A DNA stretch of 64,000 nt from an uncultured Alphaproteobacteria bacterium (GTDB lineage: Bacteria; Pseudomonadota; Alphaproteobacteria; Caulobacterales; Caulobacteraceae), in NCBI GenBank assembly GCA_903822175.1, contig CAIJOB010000013.1, forward strand, positions 23,623-87,622, given 5' to 3'. Under the pieces are notes generated by a model. That model was not told where the DNA came from and did not search any database. It saw only the letters and a list, made by a program, of their open reading frames with translations. Shown here one piece after another: positions 37,525 through 46,455 of this stretch (positions are counted from its first letter, which is position 1; each line of letters begins with the position of its first letter). The position numbers and the translations under genes are program-made.

Positions 37525-38003
37525 CAGACGCCCTCCAGGGACGTGCGGATCTTGAGGCCGCTGGCCGCTTCCATCTGCTCGCCCGACACCACCCTGACCT
37601 CCTGGCTGAAGTTCCAGACGTGGCCCTCCGGGTCGAGGGCGCGATAGGTGCGGGCGCCATAGAACTGGTCGGCCGGCTCAGCGGTGATCCGCGCGCCCGC
37701 GGCCCGGGCCTGTGCGCAGTGGGCGTCGATCCCGTCGGCCAGCTGCACGCGCATGAACTGGCTGCCATCGCCCCCCAGGTTCTGCGGGCTCTTCATCCGC
37801 CCGCCGCCCAGCAGGCCGCCGCCGAACTCGGCGCTGATGCCGACGGGCGCGCCCCGGAACTCCATCTCCGCGTGGCCGACATTGCCCTCAGCGTCGGTGA
37901 GCAGGACGGTGGTCTCGAAGCCGAAGGCGGTCTCGAGCCATTTCATGGCGGCGATGGGGTCTTTGTAGAAAACGCAGGCCACCAGGGCGGGACGTTCAGC
38001 CAT
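37524..38003 (-). CDS. VOC family protein
   Basis: The 159-residue protein is a paralogue of its neighbours: VFYKDPIAAMKWLETAFGFE, GHAEMEFRGAPVGI, MRVQLADGIDAHCAQARAAG and TYRALDPEGHVWNFSQEV. The last motif supplies candidate metal-binding residues. It overlaps the upstream VOC gene by 8 bases (37996-38003) and the downstream one by 1 base. Confidence 0.87.
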   Translation of the reverse strand: MAERPALVACVFYKDPIAAMKWLETAFGFETTVLLTDAEGNVGHAEMEFRGAPVGISAEFGGGLLGGGRMKSPQNLGGDGSQFMRVQLADGIDAHCAQARAAGARITAEPADQFYGARTYRALDPEGHVWNFSQEVRVVSGEQMEAASGLKIRTSLEGV

Positions 38004-38486
38004 GACCGGCCTCCTTCAGCGAGGTGGAGAGTTTCAGGCCGGTGGCGGCCTCCATGTCCGCGGCGCTGGCCGCAGCGGCCGGCTGGGCGAAGTTCCAGAC
38101 GTGGCCTTCTGGATCCATCGCCCGGTAGGTTCGCTCGCCATAGAATTCGTCGTTCGGCGCCTGCGTGATCCGCGCGCCGGCGGCCCTCGCGCGGTCGCAA
38201 TGGGCGTCGAGCCCGTCGGGCATATGGACGCTGACGAACTGGGTGCCACGGCCCTCGATGGCCGCCGGGCTGACCATCCGGGCGGCGCCGATAAGGTCGG
38301 GCGCGGCGAATTCCGGGTTGATACTCACCGAGCCGCCCAGGAAGCTCATCTCCGAATAGGCCACCTGTCCGGCGGCGTCGGTCATCAGGGTGGTGGTCTC
38401 GAACCCGAAAGCGGCCTCCAGCCATTTCAGCGCGGCCAGGGGTCGCGGTATAAGGCGCTGGGCCGAAACGTCGTCATGCCGCTCAT
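37996..38486 (-). pseudogene. VOC family gene with a single-base frameshift near its start
   Basis: From ATG 38486 the frame reads MSGMTTFRPSALYRDPWPR and stops. The next frame continues LAALKWLEAAFGFETTTLMT and runs to a normal VOC end at 37996. The joint matches the paralogues' N-termini (KDPIAAMKWLETAFGFE), so one base has been lost in the G run 38439-38442 (CCCC on the coding strand). Restored, the protein would be about 163 residues. It may be a true pseudogene or a sequencing error. An internal ATG at 38385 could still give a truncated product lacking the first strand and helix. Confidence 0.8.
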
Positions 38487-38534
38487 GGCGCAGGTATCCT
38501 TGCGTTTGACGACAATATTTAACGCATATTGAAA

Positions 38535-39752
38535 TTACTTGGTCAAGGCCGCCGCGAGATCAGCGAGGTTCCCGTCGTTGGGCTGGGGCGTCACCCCCAG
38601 CAGCTTCGCCAGCAGTGGATAAACATCGACGTTGTCGAAAGTCTTCAGCGTCACCCCGTGGCGGAAGGCCGGGCCGTTAGCGATGAAGGTGGCGCGCATC
38701 TCCGGCGAGAAGTTGTCGTAGCCGTGGTCGCCCTTCTCCGGCGGCCTGGACTTGTGCGTGGTGACCACCCAGCCGGTTTCCGGCAGGCAGAACAGCGGCG
38801 CCACGCGCGGGTTCTTGCCGTAGTGGAAGCGCGCCGGGATGTCGGCCTTGCGCCAGCACTGCATGTGCTCACGAGGCGCCAGCAGGGCCTTTTCCACGTC
38901 CGCCTCATGGCCAGCCGCCGGATAGACCGTGCCGATCGGACCAAGATCGAGGGTCGTGTAAGTCCCCGCGGTCAGGATGTCGTCGATGAACACCCGCCGG
39001 TCCGGCGACAGCGGCGCCATGCCGTGGTCGGAGACGATGACGATGTTGGCGACGACGCCCCGCGCCTTCAGCCCCGCCAGCAGCTGGCCGATGGCGGCGT
39101 CGACCTCGGCGGCGGCGGCGCCCAGCTCCGGAGAATCCGGGCCGGAGTGGTGGCCGGCGGTGTCTACGGCGTCGAAATAGAGGGTCATGAACCGGGGCCG
39201 CTCGGCGGGCGGTTTGTCCAGCACGGCGAGATCCATGTCGACCCGCGCCTGGGAGTTCGTCTTGACGTCGAAGGTCGAGGTGTAGTGCGCATGCTGGCCG
39301 TGATAGTCGGCCTCCGACCCTGGCCAGTAAATCGGCGCGGTGATCATTCCGGCTTGCTCGGCGGTGACCCAGATCGGCTGGGCCTGATCCCACCAGGTGC
39401 CATCCTTGACCGCCTCGCGGTTGGACATGGCGAAGGTGACGCCGGGATGAGCTTCATCGCGCATGTTATTGGCGACAATGCCGTTTTCGTCAGGCCGTCG
39501 GCCGGTCACCAGAGTGTAGTGGTTGGGGAAGGTCTTGGACGGGAACGAGGGCCGCATCTCGGCAAACGCCCCGCCTGCGGCCAGGCCCGAGAGGTTCGGT
39601 GTCACCCCGCGCGTCAGATAGTCGGGGCGGAAGGCGTCGATGGAGATCAGCAGGGTCAGCGGCGCGGGCTTTGGCGGCGCAGCGGCCAAGCCCGACGCGG
39701 AGCCAAGGGCAATGGCGAGGGCGGCGGCGGCCGCGAGCTTTCGGAACATCAT
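38535..39752 (-). CDS. ENPP-type nucleotide pyrophosphatase/phosphodiesterase, secreted
   Basis: The 405-residue alkaline phosphatase-superfamily enzyme has a signal peptide (MMFRKLAAAAALAIALGS). Zn ligands are expected in LISIDAFRPDYL and SDHGMAP. The Thr nucleophile is in PSFPSKTFPNHYTLVTGRRP, and FDAVDTAGHHSGPDS holds further ligands. Members split phosphodiester or pyrophosphate bonds of nucleotides or lipids in the periplasm. It lies directly downstream of a paralogue at 39817 (64 bases) and is probably co-transcribed. Either of two adjacent ATGs (39752, 39749) could be used. Confidence 0.9.
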   Translation of the reverse strand: MMFRKLAAAAALAIALGSASGLAAAPPKPAPLTLLISIDAFRPDYLTRGVTPNLSGLAAGGAFAEMRPSFPSKTFPNHYTLVTGRRPDENGIVANNMRDEAHPGVTFAMSNREAVKDGTWWDQAQPIWVTAEQAGMITAPIYWPGSEADYHGQHAHYTSTFDVKTNSQARVDMDLAVLDKPPAERPRFMTLYFDAVDTAGHHSGPDSPELGAAAAEVDAAIGQLLAGLKARGVVANIVIVSDHGMAPLSPDRRVFIDDILTAGTYTTLDLGPIGTVYPAAGHEADVEKALLAPREHMQCWRKADIPARFHYGKNPRVAPLFCLPETGWVVTTHKSRPPEKGDHGYDNFSPEMRATFIANGPAFRHGVTLKTFDNVDVYPLLAKLLGVTPQPNDGNLADLAAALTK

Positions 39753-39816
39753 GGGCCCGACCGTAGAGCGGCCGTGCGGCAAGTCCATTTCAGGCGGGCA
39801 AAAACCCGCCGGCTCT

Positions 39817-41055
39817 TCAGTGCGCGAACGCGGCTTTCAGGTCGGCCAGGTTTCCGTCGTTCGGCAGCGGCGTCACCCCGGTTACCGCGGCCAACAGCGG
39901 ATAGACGTCGACATTGTCGAAGGGCGGCAGCACCACGCCACGCCGGAACGACGGGCCGTGCGCGATGAACAGCGCGGCCATCCGCGGATCGGCCGGATCG
40001 TAGCCGTGCTCGCCGCCAGCGGCAGTGAGGATAGCGCCGCCGCGACCCTGCAGGATCATCCATTCGATCTGAGCCAGGCAGACGAACGGCGGCACGCGCG
40101 GGTTCTTGCCGTAGTGGAAACGCTCGGGGATATCGGCCTTCCGCCAGCAGGTCATGTGGTCGTGCGGCGCCAGCAGGGCCTTGGCGACTTCGTCCTCGTG
40201 TCCCGGCTCGGCCCGGATGCCGGCCTCGGCGCCCAACGAGACCGCATGGAACGCGCCGCTCGGCATCAGGTCGCCGAGACCGATGACGCGAGCGGTGGAA
40301 ATCGCCGCCATCCCGTGGTCGGCGACAATGACTAGGTCGGTGGTGTCCAGCAGACCCCGCGCCAGCAGCCCCTTCAAGAGTTGGGCTATGGCCGCGTCGC
40401 TCTGCATCAGAGCCTGGTCGACCGCATCGGAGTCAGGGCCTGCTGAGTGACCGGCGCGATCGACGGCGTTGAGGTAGAGGGTGACGAAGCGCGGGCGATC
40501 AGCCGGTGGCCGGTCCAGCCACGCCAAGACCTGAGCGACGCGGTTCTCGGGCGGCAGGGTGTTGTTGAACGGCCGCCAGTCGCGTGGGCGCACGCCGTGG
40601 ATCGGGACATCGGTGCCGGCGAAAAACATGGCGGCGGTGTGCACGCCGGCCTTCTCCGCGGTCACCCAGAGGGGCTCGGCCTCGTCCCACCAGAAGGGAT
40701 CGAGGAACTTGTCCTGATCGTGAATGTTGAAGACGACGCCCGGACGCGTCGGATCCTCCATGGTGTTGTTGACCATGCCGTTGCGGTCGGGCCGCAGGCC
40801 TGTGGCGAGGGTGTAGTGGTTGGGGAAGGTCAGGCTGGGGAACGAGGGCCGCATGCCCTCGCTGCGCACGCCGTCAGCCGCCATCGCCGCCAGGGCCGGT
40901 GTCTTGCCGCGCTGCAGATAGTCGGCCCTGAACCCGTCGATGGAGACGAGGATGGTGAGGGGCGCGAGCTTGGGGGCCTGAGCCGCGACGGGCCCGGCCG
41001 CCGACAGCACAAGAGCCGCCACGATCCACGCCAGATACTGGATGAGCTTCGTCAT
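39817..41055 (-). CDS. ENPP-type nucleotide pyrophosphatase/phosphodiesterase, tandem paralogue
   Basis: The 412-residue protein has a signal peptide (MTKLIQYLAWIVAALVLSAA) and the same landmarks as its neighbour: LVSIDGFRADYLQRG, FPSLTFPNHYTLATG with Thr nucleophile, LNAVDRAGHSAGPDSDAVD, and VIVADHGMAAIS. The two proteins share the C-terminal FDNVDVYPLLA and PNDGNLADL stretches, so they arose by tandem duplication. It is the first gene of the pair. Confidence 0.9.
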   Translation of the reverse strand: MTKLIQYLAWIVAALVLSAAGPVAAQAPKLAPLTILVSIDGFRADYLQRGKTPALAAMAADGVRSEGMRPSFPSLTFPNHYTLATGLRPDRNGMVNNTMEDPTRPGVVFNIHDQDKFLDPFWWDEAEPLWVTAEKAGVHTAAMFFAGTDVPIHGVRPRDWRPFNNTLPPENRVAQVLAWLDRPPADRPRFVTLYLNAVDRAGHSAGPDSDAVDQALMQSDAAIAQLLKGLLARGLLDTTDLVIVADHGMAAISTARVIGLGDLMPSGAFHAVSLGAEAGIRAEPGHEDEVAKALLAPHDHMTCWRKADIPERFHYGKNPRVPPFVCLAQIEWMILQGRGGAILTAAGGEHGYDPADPRMAALFIAHGPSFRRGVVLPPFDNVDVYPLLAAVTGVTPLPNDGNLADLKAAFAH

Positions 41056-41103
41056 GGCGCGACCCTAGCGCGCGCGGATGACGGCGGAAGTGCGCGTCTG
41101 AAA

Positions 41104-41136
41104 CAAAAAAACCCCCGAAGCCGGGGCTGCGGGGGC
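41104..41136 (-). terminator. Intrinsic terminator of the rpsM-rplQ operon
   Basis: On the minus strand CCCCCG and CGGGGG (41130-41135 with 41112-41117) close a hairpin followed by seven T residues. It lies 28 bases after the rplQ stop. The complementary strand also has an AT tail, so it may serve both directions. Confidence 0.8.
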
Positions 41137-41163
41137 TTTTCGAAATCAGTTTGGCCGGGCGGC

Positions 41164-41574
41164 CTATTCGCCGAAGGTCTCGGCGACCGGGCCGCTATCC
41201 TTGCCCTTTTCGGCCGGATCGCGGTCGACGAACTCGATGACCGCCATGGCCGCGTTGTCGCCGTGGCGGAAGCCCGCCTTCAGCACGCGGATGTAGCCGC
41301 CGTTGCGTTCCGCGTAGCGCGGGCCGAGCACGGCGAACAGCTTGCCGACTTGCTCGACGTCGCGCACCGCGCTGATCGCCTGGCGACGCGCATGCAGGTC
41401 GCCGCGCTTGCCCAGCGTCACCAGCTTCTCGACGAAGGGGCGCAGCTCCTTGGCCTTGGGTAGCGTGGTCACGATCTGCTCGTGCTTGATCAGGCTGGCG
41501 GCCATGTTGGCGAACATGGCGGTGCGGTGGGCGGTCGTACGACCGAGTTTGCGATGTGCGGAACCGTGACGCAT
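41164..41574 (-). CDS. rplQ: 50S ribosomal protein L17
   Basis: The 136-residue protein begins with the invariant [17 protein letters not shown] and has [15 protein letters not shown] and [21 protein letters not shown]17 sits near the polypeptide exit tunnel. It is the last gene of rpsM-rpsK-rpoA-rplQ, separated from rpoA by 234 bases with two strong hairpins, and is followed by an intrinsic terminator. A short acidic C-terminus extends beyond the E. coli length. Confidence 0.97.
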   Translation of the reverse strand: MRHGSAHRKLGRTTAHRTAMFANMAASLIKHEQIVTTLPKAKELRPFVEKLVTLGKRGDLHARRQAISAVRDVEQVGKLFAVLGPRYAERNGGYIRVLKAGFRHGDNAAMAVIEFVDRDPAEKGKDSGPVAETFGE

Positions 41575-41747
41575 TTTCGTATCTCCGGGGCCGTCTGGCC
41601 CACCGGGGACGCTCCCAAAGGAAGGCGTCCGTCCTGATCAAATCCCAGCCTGCTCCCGCCTGGGTCTTAGCGATGCGCCGGAGCCCTCGACCGCGGTTGC
41701 GGTTTCAGCGGGCCCAGACCGCAAGAGCGGCCCGGAAGTCGGCGCGC

Positions 41748-41803
41748 GGAGCACGAAAGGTGCTCCAATTTCTGTTCTCCAAAATCCGCGACGCGGATTT
41801 TGG
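41748..41803 (-). other. Two perfect inverted repeats in the rpoA-rplQ intercistronic region
   Basis: CCAAAATCCGCG (41779-41790) and CGCGGATTTTGG (41792-41803) are 12-bp perfect arms around one base. GGAGCAC (41748-41754) and GTGCTCC (41760-41766) form a second hairpin. Both lie in the 234 non-coding bases (41575-41808) between rpoA and rplQ. No long T run follows on the minus strand, so they look like processing or attenuation structures rather than full terminators. Confidence 0.5.
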
Positions 41804-41808
41804 GGGAA

Positions 41809-42825
41809 TTACATCTGGTCTTCGAACTTCTTCGCCAGCTCTTCGATGTTTTCGGGCGGCCAGTTGGGCACGTCCATCCCGAGGTGCAGACCCATGCCGG
41901 CCAGCACTTCCTTGATTTCGTTCAAGGACTTGCGGCCGAAGTTCGGGGTGCGGAGCATCTCGGCTTCGGTCTTCTGGATCAGGTCGCCGATGTAGACGAT
42001 GTTGTCGTTCTTCAGGCAGTTGGCCGAACGGACCGAGAGCTCCAGCTCGTCGACCTTCTTCAGCAGCGCCGGGTTGAACGGCAGTTCCGGTTTGGCTTCG
42101 CCTTCGACCTTCTTCTTCGGCTCTTCGAAGGTGATGAAGATCTGCAACTGGTCCTGGAGGATGCGCGCGGCATAGGCCACCGCGTCCACCGGGGTCACGG
42201 CGCCGTTGGTTTCGACTTCCATGATCAGCTTGTCGTAGTCGAGGCTCTGGCCCTGGCGGGTGGGCTCGACGCGATAGGCGACGCGCTTGACCGGGGAATA
42301 GAGGGCGTCGACGGCGATCAGGCCGATCGGAGCGTCTTCCGGACGGTTCAGCTCGGCGGCAACGTAACCCTTGCCGGTCTGAACGGTGAATTCCATGCGA
42401 ACCTGCGCGCCCTCGTCCAGCGTACAGAGCACGTGGTCGGGGTTCAGGATCTCGATGTCCGAGGGGACTTCGATCTGACCGGCGGTCACAGCGCCCGGCC
42501 CGGTGGCGCGCAGCGTCATGCGCTTGGGGCCCTCGGCGTGCATGCGCACGGCCAGTTGCTTGATGTTCAGCACGATGTCGACCACGTCTTCCCGCACGCC
42601 TTCCAGCGAGGAGAACTCGTGCACGACGCCGTCGATCTGCACGGCCGTCACAGCGGCGCCTTGCAGGGAGGATAGAAGGACGCGGCGCAGGCTGTTGCCC
42701 AGGGTCACGCCAAAGCCGCGCTCGAGAGGTTCGGCCACCAGACGCGCCTTGCGGTTCGCGTCAGCGCCGGTCTCGATTTGCGGCTTTTCGGGACGGATAA
42801 GCTCGTTCCAGTTTCGTTCGATCAC
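41809..42825 (-). CDS. rpoA: RNA polymerase alpha subunit
   Basis: The 338-residue subunit has the N-terminal dimerisation and beta/beta' docking domain ([20 protein letters not shown], then [20 protein letters not shown]). The C-terminal DNA-binding domain ([40 protein letters not shown]) contacts UP elements and activators. Length and position are standard for alphaproteobacteria. It is 75 bases downstream of rpsK. Confidence 0.98.
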   Translation of the reverse strand: MIERNWNELIRPEKPQIETGADANRKARLVAEPLERGFGVTLGNSLRRVLLSSLQGAAVTAVQIDGVVHEFSSLEGVREDVVDIVLNIKQLAVRMHAEGPKRMTLRATGPGAVTAGQIEVPSDIEILNPDHVLCTLDEGAQVRMEFTVQTGKGYVAAELNRPEDAPIGLIAVDALYSPVKRVAYRVEPTRQGQSLDYDKLIMEVETNGAVTPVDAVAYAARILQDQLQIFITFEEPKKKVEGEAKPELPFNPALLKKVDELELSVRSANCLKNDNIVYIGDLIQKTEAEMLRTPNFGRKSLNEIKEVLAGMGLHLGMDVPNWPPENIEELAKKFEDQM

Positions 42826-42900
42826 GGATGGATGTCCCTCGAAAACGCAGGATCGCCGGCCGCAAACGCGGTCCGGCGCAGGGAATGGGGTACTTGAACT

Positions 42901-43290
42901 CTAGACGCGCCGGCGCTTGGGCGGCCGGCAGCCGTTGTGCGGAATGGGGGTCACGTCACGGATGGTGGTGATGGTCATGCCCACGGCCTGCAGAGCGCGG
43001 AGCGCCGACTCACGGCCCGAACCCGGACCCGAGACGTTGACTTCCAGCGTCTTGACGCCGTGCTCGGCGGCCTTGCGGCCCGCGTCCTCGGCGGCCATCT
43101 GCGCGGCATAGGGCGTCGACTTACGCGAGCCCTTGAACCCCATCATGCCGGCGCTGGACCAGGAGATGGTGTTCCCCTGGGCGTCGGTGATGGTGATCAT
43201 GGTGTTGTTGAACGAGGCGTTCACATGCGCCACGCCCGAAGTGATGTTCTTACGTTCGCGGCGTTTAACGCGACCCGGTTCTTTGGCCAT
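42901..43290 (-). CDS. rpsK: 30S ribosomal protein S11
   Basis: The 129-residue protein contains [40 protein letters not shown] and the C-terminal [13 protein letters not shown]. It helps form the mRNA cleft on the 30S platform. It lies 12 bases after rpsM. Confidence 0.98.
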   Translation of the reverse strand: MAKEPGRVKRRERKNITSGVAHVNASFNNTMITITDAQGNTISWSSAGMMGFKGSRKSTPYAAQMAAEDAGRKAAEHGVKTLEVNVSGPGSGRESALRALQAVGMTITTIRDVTPIPHNGCRPPKRRRV

Positions 43291-43302
43291 CGATACGCTC
43301 TC

Positions 43303-43671
43303 TTATTTCTTCTTGCCGGCGATCGGCTTGGCCGGGCCCTTGCGGGTCCGTGCGTTGGTGTGGGTGCGTTGGCCGCGGACCGGCAGGCCCTTGCGGTGGC
43401 GCAAGCCACGGTAGCAGGCCAGGTCCATCAGCCGCTTGATGTTGACGGCGGTTTCGCGACGCAGGTCGCCCTCGACGGTGAAGTCGCGGTCGATGGTTTC
43501 GCGGATCTGCAGCACTTCCTGGTCGGTCAGCTGATTGACGCGACGAGCGTCCTCGATGCCAACCTTCTGGACGATGTCCCGGGCCTTCGCCGGGCCAATC
43601 CCATGGATGTACTGAAGCGCGACAACGACGCGCTTATTGGTCGGAATATTGACGCCAGCGATACGGGCCAC
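43303..43671 (-). CDS. rpsM: 30S ribosomal protein S13
   Basis: The 122-residue protein starts at GTG 43671 ([18 protein letters not shown]), with AGGAGAG 9 bases upstream. It has the helix-two-turn-helix [20 protein letters not shown] and the basic tail [11 protein letters not shown] that reaches the P site. It is the first gene of a separate operon here, with its own promoter at 43777-43804, because unrelated genes stand between it and adk. Confidence 0.97.
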   Translation of the reverse strand: MARIAGVNIPTNKRVVVALQYIHGIGPAKARDIVQKVGIEDARRVNQLTDQEVLQIRETIDRDFTVEGDLRRETAVNIKRLMDLACYRGLRHRKGLPVRGQRTHTNARTRKGPAKPIAGKKK

Positions 43672-43776
43672 GTGTAATCTCTCCTGGTCACGCAAGAGAA
43701 GCGCGAACGGCGCCCCGGCCCCTCGCCCCGAAGGTCAAGCCGGTTCGTCTTTCGCGCTCATTCGCGGAAGCGCTCA

Positions 43777-43804
43777 GTTATAGGGATCGAAGCGGCTCCG
43801 TCAA
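43777..43804 (-). promoter_or_regulatory. Promoter of the rpsM-rpsK-rpoA-rplQ operon
   Basis: On the minus strand TTGACG (43799-43804) and TATAAC (43777-43782) are separated by 16 bases, a strong match to the alphaproteobacterial housekeeping promoter. The leader to the rpsM GTG would be about 100 nucleotides. Confidence 0.7.
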
Positions 43805-44033
43805 CTGCGGAAACGCCTATTTATGAACGGAAAAGTGCGGGCGCAAGGCCACTGCCCGCCCGGTTCCGTAAGCATAATACCCGCCATTCGGCGCAGGGGA
43901 CTTTGCGCTGGGGTGGTTAAGGAAAGCATGAAGGCGGCGCGGATGGCAATCGCGCTCGCCTGTCAGGCTTGCGCGGGCGCCCCTGGCGCCCTCACCTAGC
44001 GGCAGGAATCGGGGCCTTTGCCGGGGAAATCAG
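43805..44033. other. Intergenic region between the rpsM promoter and the amidohydrolase gene
   Basis: No supported gene was found. A 23-codon frame (43928-43999) with AAGGA 4 bases upstream is too weak to call. CATAAT at about 43873 could be a -10 for the plus-strand amidohydrolase gene, but no matching -35 is evident. Confidence 0.3.
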
Positions 44034-45359
44034 ATGAATCTGCGTTCGAAAATGCTCGCCGCGGCGGGGCTGGCGGCGATTCTTGCGCTGGGGGCCGGCC
44101 AGGCGGCGGCCAAGGACCAGGCGATTCACGCCGGCCGGCTGATCGACGGGACCGGCAAGGCGCCCACCGGACAGGTGACGATCCTGATCCACGACGACCG
44201 AATCGTCAGCGTCACGCCCGGCTTCACCGCGCCGAAGGGCGCTGAGATCATCGACCTCTCCGCCTCGACGGTGCTGCCGGGCCTGATCGACGACCACGTC
44301 CACATCACCCAGGGCTTCCACAAGGGCGACCCGATCCACCACAACGTCACCGCCACGGCCTATGACGCGGCCATCGAGTCCACCAACTACGCCCGCGACA
44401 CCCTGCTGGCCGGCTTCACCTCGGCACGGGACTGCGGCGGCGAGACCGAAGTGGTGGTGGCGCTGAAGCACGCGATCAACAGCGGCGTCATCCCCGGCCC
44501 GCGCCTGTGGGTGGCCGGCAAGCCGCTCAGCCCGACCGGCGGCCACGGCGACGACGCCAATGGGCTGGACCCCGAACTGGACCACCCGCACTGGACCGAA
44601 AACCTGATCGACAGCGCCGAGGCCGGCCGCAAGGCGGTCCGCAAGCTGCGCGCCGAGGGCGCGGACCTGATCAAGATCATGCCGTCGGGCGGCGTGGCCT
44701 CGATCGGCGACAACCCTGCCCTGCAGCTGATGGCCGACGACGAGATCAAGGCGGTGATCGAGACCGCGCATTCGCTCGGCATGAAGGTCGCCGCCCACGC
44801 CCACGGCAAGCAGGCCATAGACCACACCCTCGCGCTCGGCGTCGATTCCATCGAGCACGGCACCTACGCTGACGCCGAGAGCTACAAGCTCTTCAAGGCG
44901 CACAACGCCTATCTGGTGCCAACCCAACTGGTCGGCGCGAAGATCTACGCCCACGCCAAGGAGCACCCGGAAGACCTGAACCCCGACACGGTCCGCAAGA
45001 CCTTCGAGGTCATCCCCACCATGCTTCAGAACCTGAAGGACGCGCACGCCGCCGGGGTGAAGATCGCCTTCGGCACCGACACCTTCGGCATGAGCAACCA
45101 CGGCGAAAACGCCCAGGAGTTCAAACTCTTGGTCAACGGCGGGCTGACGCCCATGGAGGCCATCCAGGCCGCCACCTGGAACGCCGCCGACCTGATCGGC
45201 GACACCAAGGACATCGGCACCGTCCAGGCCGGCCGCTACGCCGACATCATCGCCGTCGACGCCGACCCGTTGACGGACGTGACGGTGCTGGAACACGTGG
45301 CCTTCGTGATGAAGGGCGGGACTGTCTACAAGGCGAAGGGCCAGCCGATCTCGCGCTAG
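44034..45359 (+). CDS. Secreted metal-dependent amidohydrolase (Xaa-dipeptidase/imidazolonepropionase-like)
   Basis: The 441-residue protein has a signal peptide (MNLRSKMLAAAGLAAILALG, cleavage near AAA). The amidohydrolase superfamily barrel carries HxH in GLIDDHVHITQ, the carboxylated Lys region LIKIMPSGGVAS, the His ligands AAHAHGKQAIDH and HGTYAD, and the catalytic Asp in FGTDTFG. It resembles the group of Xaa-Pro/Xaa-Arg dipeptidases known from Caulobacter; the precise substrate is open. The gene stands between the broken ends of the ribosomal cluster on the opposite strand, followed 49 bases later by the deaminase. Confidence 0.88.
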   Translation: MNLRSKMLAAAGLAAILALGAGQAAAKDQAIHAGRLIDGTGKAPTGQVTILIHDDRIVSVTPGFTAPKGAEIIDLSASTVLPGLIDDHVHITQGFHKGDPIHHNVTATAYDAAIESTNYARDTLLAGFTSARDCGGETEVVVALKHAINSGVIPGPRLWVAGKPLSPTGGHGDDANGLDPELDHPHWTENLIDSAEAGRKAVRKLRAEGADLIKIMPSGGVASIGDNPALQLMADDEIKAVIETAHSLGMKVAAHAHGKQAIDHTLALGVDSIEHGTYADAESYKLFKAHNAYLVPTQLVGAKIYAHAKEHPEDLNPDTVRKTFEVIPTMLQNLKDAHAAGVKIAFGTDTFGMSNHGENAQEFKLLVNGGLTPMEAIQAATWNAADLIGDTKDIGTVQAGRYADIIAVDADPLTDVTVLEHVAFVMKGGTVYKAKGQPISR

Positions 45360-45408
45360 GACGCCCTAACGCTTGACGTCGGGGCCCGCCGGTCCCGACA
45401 GTCGACGC

Positions 45409-46428
45409 ATGACAACCGACGCTGAATTCATCCGCGCCCTGCCCAAGGCCGAGCTGCACCTGCACATCGAGGGCAGCCTGGAGCCCGAGCAGATGTTCGA
45501 GCTCGGCCGGCGCAACCGGATCGCGCTGCCGTTCAAGTCGGTGGAGGAGGTGCGCGCGGCCTACGCCTTCTCGAACCTGCAGGACTTCCTGGACATCTAC
45601 TACCAAGGCGCCGGCGTGCTGATGACTGAGCAGGACTTCCACGACCTGGCCATGGCCTATTTCCGCCGCGTGGCGGCGGACGGCTGCCGGCATGTGGAGC
45701 TGTTCTTCGATCCTCAGACCCACACTGATCGCGGCCTCCCCTTCTCCGTCGCCATCGAGGGCCTGCTGTCCGGCATGGCGGAGGCCAAGGCGAGCCTGGG
45801 GATCACCTCGAAGCTGATCCTCTGCTTCCTGCGCCATCTGGACGAGGACGCCGCGTTCGCCACGCTCAAGGCCGCCGACCCATGGCTCGACCGGATCGTC
45901 GGCGTGGGCCTGGACTCCTCCGAGGTTGGCCATCCGCCGTCGAAGTTCGCGGGCGTCTATCGCGCGGCCCGCGAGCGCGGCCTGAAGCTGGTGGCGCACG
46001 CCGGCGAGGAAGGGCCGCCGGCCTATGTCTACGAGGCGCTCGATATCCTGGGCGTCGACCGCATCGACCACGGCAACCGCGCGCTTGAGGATCCGGCCCT
46101 GGTGGCGCGCCTGGCCAAGTCCGGCATGACGCTGACGGTCTGCCCGCTCTCGAACCTGAAGCTCTGCGTGGTGGACGATCTGAAGGCGCATCCGATGAAG
46201 CGGATGCTGGAGCTGGGCCTGCACGCCACCGTCAACTCCGACGACCCGGCCTATTTCGGCGGCTACCTGGCGGAGAACTGGCTGCAGACGGCGCAGGCGC
46301 TGAATCTTAGCCGCGCGGATCTGATCACGCTGGCCAAGAACAGCTTCACCGGATCGTTCCTGACGCCGGCGGAAATCGCAGCGCACCTGACCGAGGTAGA
46401 AGCCTATGCGGCAGGCGAGGTCTCCTGA
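45409..46428 (+). CDS. Adenine deaminase-type member of the adenosine/AMP deaminase family
   Basis: In this 339-residue TIM-barrel hydrolase KAELHLHIEGSLEPE gives the metal HxH, VAHAGEEGPP the next His and the catalytic Glu, RIDHGNRALEDP the third His, and NSDDPAYFGGY the Asp. The features HLHIEGSLEPE, FFDPQTHTDRG and VGLDSSEVGHPPSKF match the subgroup shown in Pseudomonas and fungi to deaminate adenine to hypoxanthine. True adenosine deaminases have HLDG at the first site. General annotation pipelines may call it adenosine deaminase. The ATG at 45409 gives the family N-terminus. Confidence 0.88.
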   Translation: MTTDAEFIRALPKAELHLHIEGSLEPEQMFELGRRNRIALPFKSVEEVRAAYAFSNLQDFLDIYYQGAGVLMTEQDFHDLAMAYFRRVAADGCRHVELFFDPQTHTDRGLPFSVAIEGLLSGMAEAKASLGITSKLILCFLRHLDEDAAFATLKAADPWLDRIVGVGLDSSEVGHPPSKFAGVYRAARERGLKLVAHAGEEGPPAYVYEALDILGVDRIDHGNRALEDPALVARLAKSGMTLTVCPLSNLKLCVVDDLKAHPMKRMLELGLHATVNSDDPAYFGGYLAENWLQTAQALNLSRADLITLAKNSFTGSFLTPAEIAAHLTEVEAYAAGEVS

Positions 46429-46455
46429 ACCGCACGGATCGATGGTTTGAGGGCG

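Noticed and set aside
38529..39968. 479-codon plus-strand frame opposite the ENPP genes
   Set aside because: It runs across two conserved minus-strand genes and the intergenic gap; the composition is typical of GC-rich shadows.
43928..43999. 23-codon ORF (starts MKAARMAIALACQ) before the amidohydrolase gene
   Set aside because: AAGGA is only 4 bases from the ATG and nothing else supports translation; kept as a note only.
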